Both the position numbers and the translations under genes were made by a program. This document shows positions 13,421 to 21,241 of a DNA stretch of 22,085 nt, piece by piece. The notes beneath the pieces were generated by a model that saw only the letters and a list, made by a program, of their open reading frames with translations, did not search any database and had not been told where the DNA came from. Each line of letters opens with the position of its first letter. Within the stretch, counting starts at the first letter, position 1. Source of the DNA: Bacillota bacterium. GTDB lineage: Bacteria; Bacillota; Clostridia; Peptostreptococcales; Anaerovoracaceae. Where the stretch lies: the NCBI GenBank assembly GCA_029219125.1, contig JAQXSU010000315.1, positions 1-22,085 on the forward strand. The letters are read 5' to 3'.

Positions 13421-15161
13421 ATTGCGTTTTCTCCTCTTTTTTCATATTCAGCCATGCTGTCAGTTCCTTCAGAATGGCATCTGCCGCTTCAGAGGCCTCT
13501 TCCTGATCCCGACCCTCCGCAAACACGTAAGACTTCAGCTTCAACTCCGTTCCGGAAGGCCGGATTACAAACCGGTGCTGTCTGCAGCGCCCGTCTTCAT
13601 CCGAAGAACCTGTCGTCTTCACCGTTCCCTGAAAAACACTCTCTTTTTCATAGGTCCGGTCCATCTCCACAGAATGTCCGAAGACCGTCTGCAGGCTGCC
13701 TGCAAACAGCTCTTCCATGATTTCAGCCATGACCTTTCGGTCCTTTTCTCTCTGGAAATGCAGCGCCCCGGCTCTCGTTTCCATATATCCGTAAGTCTCA
13801 TGGAGCTGATCCAGTTTTTCCATCAGCGTCATATTATCCTTCATGCAGCATCCCGCCGCCAGGCAAAGCAGCTGGCAGGCCATCACGCCGTCTTTATCCC
13901 GCGTATAGGTTCCATACAGATACCCGTGACTCTCCTCAAAACCGAAAAGAAAGTCCTCTTCCCGGCCCGCCTGCCGCAGCTGTTCCATCTTCAGGGCGAT
14001 ATTCTTGAATCCGGTCAGGGTATTCTCCACAGTGACTCCCCGCACCTGGCCGATCCGATCTGCCAGAGGACTGGAGACCAGCGACTTGTAAACGACCCGG
14101 TTCTTCAGGTTTTTTCCTTCCGGACCGCCTGCGGCATCGCAAAGATAGTCAAAGATCAGTTCTCCCGCCTGGTTGCCGCTGAGCAAAATATATCCGCTCC
14201 CCACTCTCACCATAGCACCCATTCTGTCGCTGTCCGGATCCGTGGCAAGGAGCAGGTCAGCAGGCTTCCTGCCTTCTGCGATTCTTTTTTCCGCCAGCTT
14301 TTCTGCTTCGGCGAAAGCCTTGCGATTCTCCGGATTGGGAGACGGGCAGGTAGCAAACCGGCCATCTCCTTCTTTCTGGCATTCCACCACGTCCAGATCC
14401 TTTATGCCAAGGCGGCTCAGTATCTCCGTCACATGGGAAAGCCCGGTGCCGTTAAGGGGCGTATAGATGACAGATAATTTTTCCATGACCTTTCTGCATT
14501 CCGAAGCATCTGCCTGCCACCAGACTGCCCGGTCAGATATATTTTTCCGGTAGTCTTCAATGATGTCCTGTGGAACCATCCGAATCCTGCCCCGTGAATG
14601 CGCCTTGCTTTCTGCCTTCTCGAAGTAGCCGTGGCTTTCGATACATGCTTCAATTCGTCTGGCCTTTTCGTCATCAATCTGGTTGCCGAAATGGTCATAC
14701 ACCTTATAACCGTTATACTCCCGCGGGTTATGGCTTGCTGTGATCATGATTCCACCGGCAAGGCCCATGCTGCGCACAGCGAAAGACAGCAGCGGTACCG
14801 GCTGCGGCTCGCTCATGATCCAGGAATCGATTCCTCTTTCCGCCAGGGTTTCTGCCGTGACACGGGCAAATTCCTCTGAATGCAGGCGGGTATCATAACT
14901 GATTACAATAGCCGGCTGTGCATATCGCCCGCTGACATAATCAGCAATGCCCAGGGTCGCCCTGCGTACCACCACCGGATTCATCCGGCAGGTTCCCACG
15001 CCCATGCGTCCGCGCATGCCGGAAGTGCCGAATGTAAGGCCCCTGCAGAATCTGTCGTATATTTCCTCTTCATTTTCTTTTATTTCAAGCAGCTGATACC
15101 GCAGTTCTTCTGAGAGTTCCTGCCTGCACCAGCTGGTATATTCCTGCTGTTCTCTTTCCAT
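13413..15161 (-). CDS. Phospho-sugar mutase (phosphoglucomutase/phosphomannomutase)
   Basis: Interconverts hexose 1- and 6-phosphates, feeding envelope polysaccharide and glycogen precursors; glucose versus mannose preference is not readable. Seen: about 582 residues, the size of the Firmicute PgcA-like group; FGTSGMRG (44-51); phosphoserine loop TASHNP with Ser143; metal loop ATDPDSDR; sugar-specificity loop GFEESHGY; and phosphate-binding RPSGTELK near the C-terminus. Start chosen at ATG 15161; an in-frame GTG at 15197 would add 12 residues that overlap a TTGACA element and have no homology feel. The SD for the ATG is poor (AGGGG 12 nt away). First gene of the minus-strand cluster and divergent from htrA. 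Confidence 0.92.
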   Translation of the reverse strand: MEREQQEYTSWCRQELSEELRYQLLEIKENEEEIYDRFCRGLTFGTSGMRGRMGVGTCRMNPVVVRRATLGIADYVSGRYAQPAIVISYDTRLHSEEFARVTAETLAERGIDSWIMSEPQPVPLLSFAVRSMGLAGGIMITASHNPREYNGYKVYDHFGNQIDDEKARRIEACIESHGYFEKAESKAHSRGRIRMVPQDIIEDYRKNISDRAVWWQADASECRKVMEKLSVIYTPLNGTGLSHVTEILSRLGIKDLDVVECQKEGDGRFATCPSPNPENRKAFAEAEKLAEKRIAEGRKPADLLLATDPDSDRMGAMVRVGSGYILLSGNQAGELIFDYLCDAAGGPEGKNLKNRVVYKSLVSSPLADRIGQVRGVTVENTLTGFKNIALKMEQLRQAGREEDFLFGFEESHGYLYGTYTRDKDGVMACQLLCLAAGCCMKDNMTLMEKLDQLHETYGYMETRAGALHFQREKDRKVMAEIMEELFAGSLQTVFGHSVEMDRTYEKESVFQGTVKTTGSSDEDGRCRQHRFVIRPSGTELKLKSYVFAEGRDQEEASEAADAILKELTAWLNMKKEEKTQYE

Positions 15162-15165
15162 ACTA

Positions 15166-15194
15166 TATATATTCCCCTGCGCCGCATCTGTCAA
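15166..15194 (-). promoter_or_regulatory. Possible promoter overlapping the 5' end of the phosphohexomutase gene
   Basis: TTGACA (15189-15194) and TATATA (15166-15171) are 17 bp apart. If used, transcription would begin at or beside the ATG at 15161, giving a leaderless message. An alternative with longer leader is a TATGAT at about 15223-15228 further upstream with a poor -35. The two cannot be told apart by eye. Confidence 0.3.
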
Positions 15195-15273
15195 CACAAT
15201 TTGATTCTGAATACATCATATCATTTTATCATACTTCTCATTTTTTTTACACTAAAATTACACAAAAGATGTA

Positions 15274-15279
15274 TATAAT
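15274..15279 (+). promoter_or_regulatory. -10 element of the htrA promoter
   Basis: A perfect TATAAT lies 30 bp before the htrA ATG in a very A/T-rich divergent gap; no good -35 is found at 16-18 bp, the nearest being TTTACA about 22 bp away. A strong SD, AAGGAGG (15294-15300), follows, 9 nt from the ATG. Confidence 0.45.
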
Positions 15280-15309
15280 TTAATCATCTTCAGAAGGAGG
15301 TACAAAAGA

Positions 15310-16629
15310 ATGGACGATTGGAACAGATTTGGAAACAGTGAAAGCGACGAAAGAGGATTCATAATGACAGATCCAAAGCCGCAGGCAGAAGATACAGCTC
15401 GCACGATCTATGATGCAGATTATTCTGCTCCTCAGAATACGGCAAAGAAAAAGAAAGAACCGAAATACGTGACCAGAAAGGCCTTCGTCATCACGCTGAT
15501 TTTCGCCATGGTTTTTTCGGCGGTTATCGGAGCCGGTGCCTATGCCGCAGCCATGAGCATATTCGGCGGCACTACCATTGACAAGTCCATTACTACCACC
15601 AACTACAACCTGGCACAGAATACGGGCAGCACCCTTTCCGTACAGGAGATTGTGGCGAAAAATGAAAACTCTGTGGTAGCCATCGTCACCGAATCCGTAT
15701 CCACAGATTCCTGGTTCGGGCAGTATGTTACACAGGGTGCCGGAAGCGGCGTTATCATCTCTGAAGACGGATACATCGTTACCAATAACCACGTCATCGA
15801 AGGTGCAAGCAATATCAAGGTGACGCTCCACGACGGTATAGAAGTAACGGCCACGCTGGTTGCCACGGATGAGCAGACCGATGTGGCGGTGATAAAAATC
15901 GATAAAACCGGTCTCATTCCTGTAACCTTCGGCGACAGCTCCGCACTGAATGTGGGAGATCTGACCGTAGCCATCGGAAACCCTATGGGAACTCTGGCCG
16001 GCAGTGCTTCCGAAGGCATTGTCAGCGGACTGGAACGTGAGATCACAGTAGATGGAAAGACTATGACGCTGATCCAGACCAGCGCTTCCATCAGCCCGGG
16101 CAACTCCGGCGGCGGCCTTTTCGACCAGAGTGGAAATCTGATCGGCGTCGTCGTAGCCAAATCCGCAAGCTCCGAAGCAGAAGGACTGGGATTTGCCATT
16201 CCGTCCGATCTGGTAAAGCAGGTATCTGATTCTCTCATTACAAACGGATATGTGGAAGGACGTCCTGCAGCAGGGATCTCCATTCTGGATCTGACCAATG
16301 CTTCCAAGGCAATGCAGTATGGCGTGCAGATCACCGGTGTTTATATCATGGACGTTACGGGAAATAACGCACAGAAAGCCGGCCTGCAAAAGGGTGACAT
16401 GATCTATTATCTGGATGACACCAAGATCACCAGCGGTTCTCAGCTCATCAGCCTGATCCAGAAGCACAGCGTAGGAGACGAGGTTACATTCACAATCGTA
16501 CGTGAAAACAAGCTGATCGAAATTTCTCTGGTACTGGAGGATTCCAAGGATATTCCGGAAAGCTCCGCTTCCGGCCAGTCTGGACAGTCAGGCCAGTCTG
16601 GACAGTCAGGTCGGCAGGAGCAGCAGTAA
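15310..16629 (+). CDS. htrA: HtrA/DegP-like membrane-anchored serine protease with PDZ domain
   Basis: An envelope quality-control protease, anchored by one helix with the catalytic part outside. Seen: 439 residues; a charged cytoplasmic N-terminus (1-57) with a KKKKEPKYVTRK patch; one transmembrane helix (about 58-82); a trypsin-like S1C domain with His161 (TNNHVIEG), Asp191 (EQTDVAVIKI) and Ser266 (SPGNSGGGLF); a PDZ domain at about 320-410 (QKAGLQKGDMIYYLDD); and a Ser/Gly/Gln tail made of SGQ repeats. The oxyanion region reads GNSGGGL rather than the commoner GNSGGPL. The ATG at 15310 follows AAGGAGG by 9 nt. A single-gene unit, divergent from the phosphohexomutase gene, with its own terminator. 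Confidence 0.95.
   Translation: MDDWNRFGNSESDERGFIMTDPKPQAEDTARTIYDADYSAPQNTAKKKKEPKYVTRKAFVITLIFAMVFSAVIGAGAYAAAMSIFGGTTIDKSITTTNYNLAQNTGSTLSVQEIVAKNENSVVAIVTESVSTDSWFGQYVTQGAGSGVIISEDGYIVTNNHVIEGASNIKVTLHDGIEVTATLVATDEQTDVAVIKIDKTGLIPVTFGDSSALNVGDLTVAIGNPMGTLAGSASEGIVSGLEREITVDGKTMTLIQTSASISPGNSGGGLFDQSGNLIGVVVAKSASSEAEGLGFAIPSDLVKQVSDSLITNGYVEGRPAAGISILDLTNASKAMQYGVQITGVYIMDVTGNNAQKAGLQKGDMIYYLDDTKITSGSQLISLIQKHSVGDEVTFTIVRENKLIEISLVLEDSKDIPESSASGQSGQSGQSGQSGRQEQQ
16573..16608 (+). repeat. Two perfect 18-bp tandem repeats in the htrA tail
   Basis: The unit GGCCAGTCTGGACAGTCA occurs twice in tandem without change, encoding GQSGQS each time; GGTCGG after the second copy starts a degenerate third. 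Each unit is itself two diverged 9-bp halves. Such repeats can expand or contract by slippage without changing frame. Confidence 0.9.
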
Positions 16630-16694
16630 AGAGCAACTTGCAGTTTTCAAAGCTAATAACTTAACTTTTTCATTTCCATAAACTTTACAAACCG

Positions 16695-16731
16695 AAAAAT
16701 CCCCGCCGGACCAGATCCGGCGGGGATTTTT
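16695..16731. terminator. Bidirectional intrinsic terminator between htrA and spoIIR
   Basis: TCCCCGCCGGA (16700-16710) pairs perfectly with TCCGGCGGGGA (16716-16726) around CCAGA, flanked by A and T runs that extend the stem and supply a U-tract in both directions. It serves htrA (plus) and spoIIR (minus), which converge here. The 65 bp before it hold nothing recognisable. Confidence 0.92.
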
Positions 16732-16740
16732 CGGCTGTCT

Positions 16741-17484
16741 TCAGGAACGCAGCAGCTCCAGTATTCTGAACTTCAGGATTACTTTATCGCCGTACAGTTT
16801 TTCCAGCCTGGCTGCTTCTTCCTCGTTGCATCCTTCTATGAGACAGAGGGGCGGAAAGATAACGCACCACCAGTTCTGGCCTTTCCCCTCGCCGATGACG
16901 ATTCGCAGTGCTTCGTAGTTTCCTGCAGGGAAATAAATCCCGCCGTATTTCTTTTCAGGAATCCATGTGATTCCCAGACTTGCTTCAACCGTATAACTGT
17001 ATCCCTGTTCCTTTATTTCTTCCTCAGCCCAATCCCGGATTTCTTCCATGTGACGTCCGATCCATGTTCTGGTCAGTTCCACCCTCCTCTGCTCCAGCAG
17101 CTGCAGCTCCGGCATTCCGCCTTCACCGCTTTCTGCCGCACTGCCCAGCTCCCTGGCAAAACAGTCTGCCAGTCCTTCCTGGATTCCGGCCAGCACCTTG
17201 TTTCTCACCTGCAGCTTCAGCTCCTGATCCTCTTCACTGTCGCTGTTTGCGATCACATGGAGACGCAGGATTCCTTCATGCACGTCCATGCTGCCATATC
17301 CTCCGGTTTCAGCTGCGGCAGCAGGTGATGCGCCAGTTGAAACTGCCTGCATTCCAGTCTCCCGGCTGCTTTTCATAGAATTGCTCATCGTGGCCATAGT
17401 AAGGAGTGCCAGCAAAACTACCAGGGTCAGCTGCCACTCCAGTTTGTTTTTATTATTTACACACTTTCTGAAATACTTTTTCAT
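16741..17484 (-). CDS. spoIIR: Stage II sporulation protein R
   Basis: SpoIIR is made in the forespore under sigma-F and is exported to signal SpoIIGA-dependent processing of pro-sigma-E in the mother cell. Seen: 247 residues; a basic N-terminus then a hydrophobic segment (about 18-34) serving as signal or anchor; a variable Gly/Ala/Ser linker (about 40-65); and the conserved region LRLHVIANSDSEEDQ, a middle of coiled helices, and the family hallmarks YGGIYFPAGNYEALRIVIG and GQNWWCVIFPPLC. The ATG at 17484 follows GGAGG by about 7 nt. It lies 96 bp after the sipL-like gene in the same direction and ends at the shared terminator. A possible sigma-F promoter is in the gap. Confidence 0.95.
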   Translation of the reverse strand: MKKYFRKCVNNKNKLEWQLTLVVLLALLTMATMSNSMKSSRETGMQAVSTGASPAAAAETGGYGSMDVHEGILRLHVIANSDSEEDQELKLQVRNKVLAGIQEGLADCFARELGSAAESGEGGMPELQLLEQRRVELTRTWIGRHMEEIRDWAEEEIKEQGYSYTVEASLGITWIPEKKYGGIYFPAGNYEALRIVIGEGKGQNWWCVIFPPLCLIEGCNEEEAARLEKLYGDKVILKFRILELLRS

Positions 17485-17519
17485 ATACCCCTCCTGCCTG
17501 TGTCTTTCTCAGGCGTAAG

Positions 17520-17548
17520 GAGTATGGCCTATCTGACGAAAAATATAC
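17520..17548 (-). promoter_or_regulatory. Possible sigma-F promoter of spoIIR
   Basis: On the minus strand GTATA (17544-17548) is followed after 14 bp by GGCCATACTC (17520-17529), resembling the sigma-F -35 GYATA and -10 GGnnAnAnT. The spacing is about one base shorter than usual. The location, 36 bp before spoIIR, fits the known sigma-F control of that gene. Confidence 0.35.
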
Positions 17549-17580
17549 CTGTATCTTTTCTTTTGTCTTTTCTTTTTTGT

Positions 17581-19311
17581 TTACCTGAGGATCAGCAGTT
17601 TCTGGCCCGGCCGCAGAATTCCTTCCTCCATCTGGTTAATCTGGCAGATGGTATCCACTGTGGACTGAAAACGTTTGGCAATGGACCAGAGGGTGTCTTC
17701 CGGTCTGGTAATATACACGGCCATCGGCCTGGAATGCCGGTCTCCGCGGGTTTCTTCGAAGGCGGGATTCTTCAGGACCGGAAACGGTGCCTGCCGCATG
17801 GCCTCACTGCATACCATGACCGCCGCATTCAATTCCAGCTGCCTGCTGCTGATCTTCTCTGCCCAGAGATCTTTCAGATAAATTCGTGCTGTCACAGTTT
17901 CATTTCCTGTAAGCTGCGGCAGGGCTGTAACGCAGCGGAACGGCAGATCCCGACTCACTGCGAAAAATGTGTCAGTGCCTGCGGATCCGGCTCCCGTCTC
18001 ACCTCCGGCTGTACTCCTGCAGATCATCTTGCCGCACAGAATGCCTTCTGTGATGATTTTTCCGGTTTCAGCCCGGCTTTCACTGCTGAGAATCTCTCCC
18101 GTCACGTACATGACCTCTTCTGCATCCCCGTGTGGGCTTTCCAGTGAAATGATTTCTCTGACAGTGGATTCTCCGGCTGCAGTCCCCACCAGTGTCCTGC
18201 AGGATGCTTCCTCGAAGTCGCACACAAAATTCTTTTCCTTATGATACCCGTCTACGATGATTTCCTTTTCCACATTTCGGTACAGGGTCACCCAGGTTGT
18301 GATATCCCCTTCCAGGCGAAAAACATCTTCACCCTCTTCATTTTGCACCAGCTTTACTTTTAAATCGCCGCCATCAAAGCAGACATTGCTTCCGCTCCAC
18401 TGCCCCGGCTGAGACAGTGGTATGAACTGGGTAAACTCCACTCTGTCCTGCAGATGGCAGAGCTGCATGCCGCCGCCTTTCTCCTCCCGGGTCATGGCCT
18501 CATCCCCAGGCATACCGCTGCTTTCGGCTGTCCCATCCGTTCCTGCTGCCCGGTACAGCAGATTGACGCAGATGAAGCCGTTGATGACTACCTTTTCTCC
18601 GGCGGCCTGCTTATAATTTTCGACGATGGAAATATGCTGCATCAGGATGTTTTCAGGTGCGGCATCTCCATCCTTTTTCTCCAGATCCTCCCGGACAGAA
18701 AGCACATCCTTCTTCCGGAGCGCCACGCTGGTGATCTCCACCGTTTCCCGCAGCGTCTGCAGATTTTCTTCCGTGAGCCCCTCGAAGAGCTGAACCTTGC
18801 AATCCTGGTACTGGCTTGCCCGAATGCCCAGCGTGACCTTTACTCTGTACTTCCGCTCATTGATGACCATCCAGTCGATTTTTTCCACATTGGCCTCCAG
18901 CAGCATAGATGCACCCGGTTCCAGGCTGATGTGCCACTGCTCCCGGAAAGGCAGCCTGCTGCTGATGGATATCACCGGCCCGTGAACGCCGCCTTTTTCC
19001 GGTATGTACAGTGTCTGCAGATCCACATCTCCGGTCAGACTGACAGAATCCTCATTTTTCGCCATCTGATCGATTTCCCGATTTGACAGGCGGACTTTTC
19101 CGGTGATCAGGAGGATCTCCCGCAAGTCCGGACGGGTGTCCGGCACCAGCACATCTTCTTCCAGTGTAATCACAGTCTTCGGTTTTTCCGTTATATTGGT
19201 CACCTGCACCGGGCAGTAGACAGCTCCCTGGGTAATGGGAATCAAAATCCGTTCTTCCGGTTCTTTCGCAGGAACCAGCGCAAAATCAGGAATGTCCTTT
19301 TCGTAGGTCAT
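17581..19311 (-). CDS. sipL: SipL-like spore morphogenesis protein (DUF3794 + LysM)
   Basis: In Clostridioides difficile SipL interacts with SpoIVA and is needed for coat localisation round the forespore; this protein has the same architecture. Seen: 576 residues; DUF3794-type beta-rich repeats across about 20-500 (for example CPVQVTNITEKPKTV, VLVPDTRPDLREIL and later LLYRA and GEILSS strands); an inserted Gly/Ser/Glu-rich linker at about 255-280; and a C-terminal LysM domain (about 530-576, VYITRPEDTLWSIAKRF, ending RPGQKLLIL). No signal peptide. Start: ATG 19311, with AAAGGGG 7 nt upstream; an ATG at 19347 has no SD. Next in line, 96 bp on, is spoIIR. The gene name is by architecture and context, not by alignment. 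Confidence 0.85.
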   Translation of the reverse strand: MTYEKDIPDFALVPAKEPEERILIPITQGAVYCPVQVTNITEKPKTVITLEEDVLVPDTRPDLREILLITGKVRLSNREIDQMAKNEDSVSLTGDVDLQTLYIPEKGGVHGPVISISSRLPFREQWHISLEPGASMLLEANVEKIDWMVINERKYRVKVTLGIRASQYQDCKVQLFEGLTEENLQTLRETVEITSVALRKKDVLSVREDLEKKDGDAAPENILMQHISIVENYKQAAGEKVVINGFICVNLLYRAAGTDGTAESSGMPGDEAMTREEKGGGMQLCHLQDRVEFTQFIPLSQPGQWSGSNVCFDGGDLKVKLVQNEEGEDVFRLEGDITTWVTLYRNVEKEIIVDGYHKEKNFVCDFEEASCRTLVGTAAGESTVREIISLESPHGDAEEVMYVTGEILSSESRAETGKIITEGILCGKMICRSTAGGETGAGSAGTDTFFAVSRDLPFRCVTALPQLTGNETVTARIYLKDLWAEKISSRQLELNAAVMVCSEAMRQAPFPVLKNPAFEETRGDRHSRPMAVYITRPEDTLWSIAKRFQSTVDTICQINQMEEGILRPGQKLLILR

Positions 19312-19395
19312 AGTGTGTCCCCTTTCCTTCAGTCCGGCAGCCTGCATGCCGGTTCAATCATTCTCGCTCTCCATAATTCTATTCGCAGGTAGGAA

Positions 19396-19421
19396 GGGAT
19401 ATGCCAGGAGAGAAAAAATAT
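19396..19421 (-). promoter_or_regulatory. Possible sigma-E promoter of the sipL-like gene
   Basis: On the minus strand ATATT (19417-19421) is followed after 13 bp by CATATCCC (19396-19403), resembling sigma-E -35 and -10 elements (CATAnnnT-like). It lies about 85 bp before the ATG, and sipL is expected to be mother-cell expressed. The match is partial. Confidence 0.35.
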
Positions 19422-19449
19422 CTGCTGAAATAAGAAAATGGAACGTAAA

Positions 19450-19478
19450 AGAGAGCTGATGCAATGAATCAGCTCTCT
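19450..19478. terminator. Terminator hairpin after the GntR gene
   Basis: AGAGAGCTGAT (19450-19460) and ATCAGCTCTCT (19468-19478) form a perfect 11-bp stem with a 7-nt loop. A seven-T run follows on the plus strand; on the minus strand, the direction of the GntR gene, TTTTACG follows the stem, a shorter U-run. It lies 25 bp after the GntR stop and separates the ispE-GntR unit from the sporulation genes. Confidence 0.85.
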
Positions 19479-19502
19479 GTTTTTTTATGTTCTGTTTTTA
19501 GA

Positions 19503-20189
19503 TTATTCTGCCGGATGTGCTCCTCCGAATACCTTTTCCCCTTCCTTCATGACGAAATCCTTCAGACGGGCCACATGATCGCCGGCAGCCACACGGGCTT
19601 TTTCAGAGTCACCGCTGAAAATGGCTTCTTCAATCCGCTGATGCTCCTTCGGCATGCTTTCGTACCGGTTGAAATCATCGTAGTAAATGTACCGGAACCG
19701 AAGTGCCAGTTCCTGCACTGTAGAAAAGACTTGCATCAGTGTCTTGTTGCCGCTGATGGAGATGATCATGGAGTGAAATGCTTCGTCATACCGGATAATC
19801 TCCTCGATATTTTCTGAATCTACTGCTACCCTGTATTTCTCAATGACATTCATCAGAGCTTCCTTCTGTTCTTCCGTGATCCTGCCGGAAGCGATGGCGG
19901 CAGCCATTCCTTCCAGTCCCTGGCGGACCTCCAGTACGTCCACCATATCCTTGATGGAGATGTTGGATGCATAAGCTCCTTTTCTCGGTTCGATCGTGAC
20001 CAGTCCTTCTTTTTCCAGCTTCCGGATGGCTTCCCGAACCGGCGTACGGCTGACGCCCATCACATCTGCCAGCTCCACTTCCATCATTCTGGTGCCCGGA
20101 GCGATTTCGCCGATCAAAATCTGCCGTTTCAACTCTTCATAGACAATCTCCCGAAGTGGTCTGTGATTCTGCAAATCAAAATTCAACAT
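19503..20189 (-). CDS. GntR-family regulator, FadR/FCD subgroup
   Basis: 228 residues. Seen: an N-terminal winged HTH (about 8-75: YEELKRQILIGEIAPG, VSRTPVREAIRKLEKEGLV, RKGAYAS) and an all-helical FCD ligand-binding domain (about 80-225) with the Asp/His metal-site residues in YDEAFHSMI, PKEHQRI and AGDHVARL. Effectors of this subgroup are usually carboxylic or sugar acids; which one here is unknown. Start: ATG 20189 with GAGG 8 nt upstream; an in-frame GTG at 20198 lies inside that SD. It starts 22 bp after the ispE stop, so the two are probably co-transcribed, a gene pair often seen in Lachnospiraceae. No operator was identified. Confidence 0.92.
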   Translation of the reverse strand: MLNFDLQNHRPLREIVYEELKRQILIGEIAPGTRMMEVELADVMGVSRTPVREAIRKLEKEGLVTIEPRKGAYASNISIKDMVDVLEVRQGLEGMAAAIASGRITEEQKEALMNVIEKYRVAVDSENIEEIIRYDEAFHSMIISISGNKTLMQVFSTVQELALRFRYIYYDDFNRYESMPKEHQRIEEAIFSGDSEKARVAAGDHVARLKDFVMKEGEKVFGGAHPAE

Positions 20190-20211
20190 AGTTTTCACCT
20201 CATACTATTCT

Positions 20212-21147
20212 TTATCTTCCGTCTGTACTTGCCCAGTACGCTTCATACCGCAGACTGCGGATAGTTTCACATGCTTTTTTCGCTTCTCTTTCCGATGAAT
20301 AGATTCCAAATACCGTTGGCCCGCTGCCGCTCATGAGTACTTTCTCTGCCGGCGTTTTTTCTGCGAAAATCTCTTTCAGCTTTTTTACCGGTTCATAATG
20401 CTCCAGAGTATATAGTTCCAGCACATTGATCATATTTCGGCAGACGACTTCATAATCCCCTGCTGCCAGGCCCTGAACCAGTGCCTGATTGTCAGGATGG
20501 CATTCCGCATGGTATTCGTCGATGTGACGAAAGACTTCCTTCGTAGAAACACCGAAGGGCGGTTTCGCCAGTACGATATACTTCTTCATGGATTTTCGCA
20601 GGGGCCGGAGTACCTCTCCTCTGCCGGTTGCCAGTGCCGCCCGATACCGGGTATTCTGTACCAGAACGCAGAACGGAACATCAGAACCCAGTTCCTCTCC
20701 CAGACTGCACAGCTGCCGGGTATTCAGTCCCAGGTGCCACAGCCGGTTCAGTCCGATGAGAACCGCCGCCCCGTTTCCGCTGCCGCCTGCAAGGCCTGCC
20801 GCTACAGGGATATTTTTTACAATGGAGATGCTAAGCTGTCCGCTGCCCACGCCTGCCTGCCGTCCAAACCGTTCTTCCATGAGAAGTGCTGCCTTATAGG
20901 CCAGATTTCTTTCATCCGTCGGCAGATAAGGTCGGTTGGTACGGATCCGAATCCGCAGACCTTTCTCTTTCTGCAGGCCGTTTCCTTCCTGGTTTGGTGA
21001 CTCCGGCTCCCAGACCATGTGAATCCTGTCGTACAGGGAAATACGCTGCATCACCGTGGACAAATCGTGAAATCCGTCGGGCCGCACGCCCGTCACATCC
21101 AGAGATAAATTGATTTTTCCATACGCTCTGAGATGGATCTCTGTCAC
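20212..21147 (-). CDS. ispE: 4-diphosphocytidyl-2-C-methyl-D-erythritol kinase
   Basis: The ATP-dependent step of the non-mevalonate (MEP) isoprenoid pathway. Seen: 311 residues, GHMP-kinase fold; AYGKINLSLDV (8-18) with the catalytic Lys11; substrate loop DGFHDLSTVMQ; ATP loop PVAAGLAGGSGNGAA; GSDVPF with the catalytic Asp; and the closing SGSGPTVFG. Start: GTG 21147, 7 nt after GGAGG, giving the usual family N-terminus TEIHLRAYGKINL. An in-frame ATG at 21195 would add 16 charged residues without homology and sits beside a hairpin. The ATP loop has GSGNGAA in place of the GSSDAAA of many enzymes, a variant I believe common in Clostridia. It precedes the GntR gene by 22 bp. Confidence 0.95.
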   Translation of the reverse strand: MTEIHLRAYGKINLSLDVTGVRPDGFHDLSTVMQRISLYDRIHMVWEPESPNQEGNGLQKEKGLRIRIRTNRPYLPTDERNLAYKAALLMEERFGRQAGVGSGQLSISIVKNIPVAAGLAGGSGNGAAVLIGLNRLWHLGLNTRQLCSLGEELGSDVPFCVLVQNTRYRAALATGRGEVLRPLRKSMKKYIVLAKPPFGVSTKEVFRHIDEYHAECHPDNQALVQGLAAGDYEVVCRNMINVLELYTLEHYEPVKKLKEIFAEKTPAEKVLMSGSGPTVFGIYSSEREAKKACETIRSLRYEAYWASTDGR

Positions 21148-21154
21148 AGCCTCA

Positions 21155-21159
21155 CCTCC
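21155..21159 (-). promoter_or_regulatory. Ribosome binding site fixing the ispE GTG start
   Basis: GGAGG lies 7 nt before GTG 21147-21145. It is inside the longer open frame, so its presence argues against the ATG at 21195. Confidence 0.75.
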
Positions 21160-21203
21160 AAACCGGTCTTTTTTATCGTTATTTCTGCTATCCATGTAGG
21201 CAA

Positions 21204-21225
21204 AATGAGAGGTTCCCCTCTCATT
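21204..21225 (-). terminator. Short hairpin between the Ig-like gene and ispE
   Basis: AATGAGAGG/CCTCTCATT form a perfect 9-bp stem with a GGAA (GNRA-type) loop on the minus strand, followed by TTTTG. The U-run is short, so it may be a weak terminator or an attenuating stem that lowers read-through into ispE. It starts 17 bp after the upstream stop. Confidence 0.5.
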
Positions 21226-21241
21226 CTATCCATCTGCCGTT

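Noticed and set aside
12254..13720. Plus-strand open frame of 488 codons spanning ddl, hslO and the end of the mutase gene
   Set aside because: It crosses three clear minus-strand genes, has biased His/Gln/Leu composition and no SD. It is an antisense shadow.
15280..16467. Minus-strand open frame of 395 codons opposite htrA
   Set aside because: HtrA with its full catalytic triad, PDZ domain, promoter and SD occupies the plus strand; the antisense frame has no recognisable domain.
16573..16608. Direct repeats as a CRISPR array
   Set aside because: Units of 18 bp are contiguous with no spacers and lie in frame within htrA.
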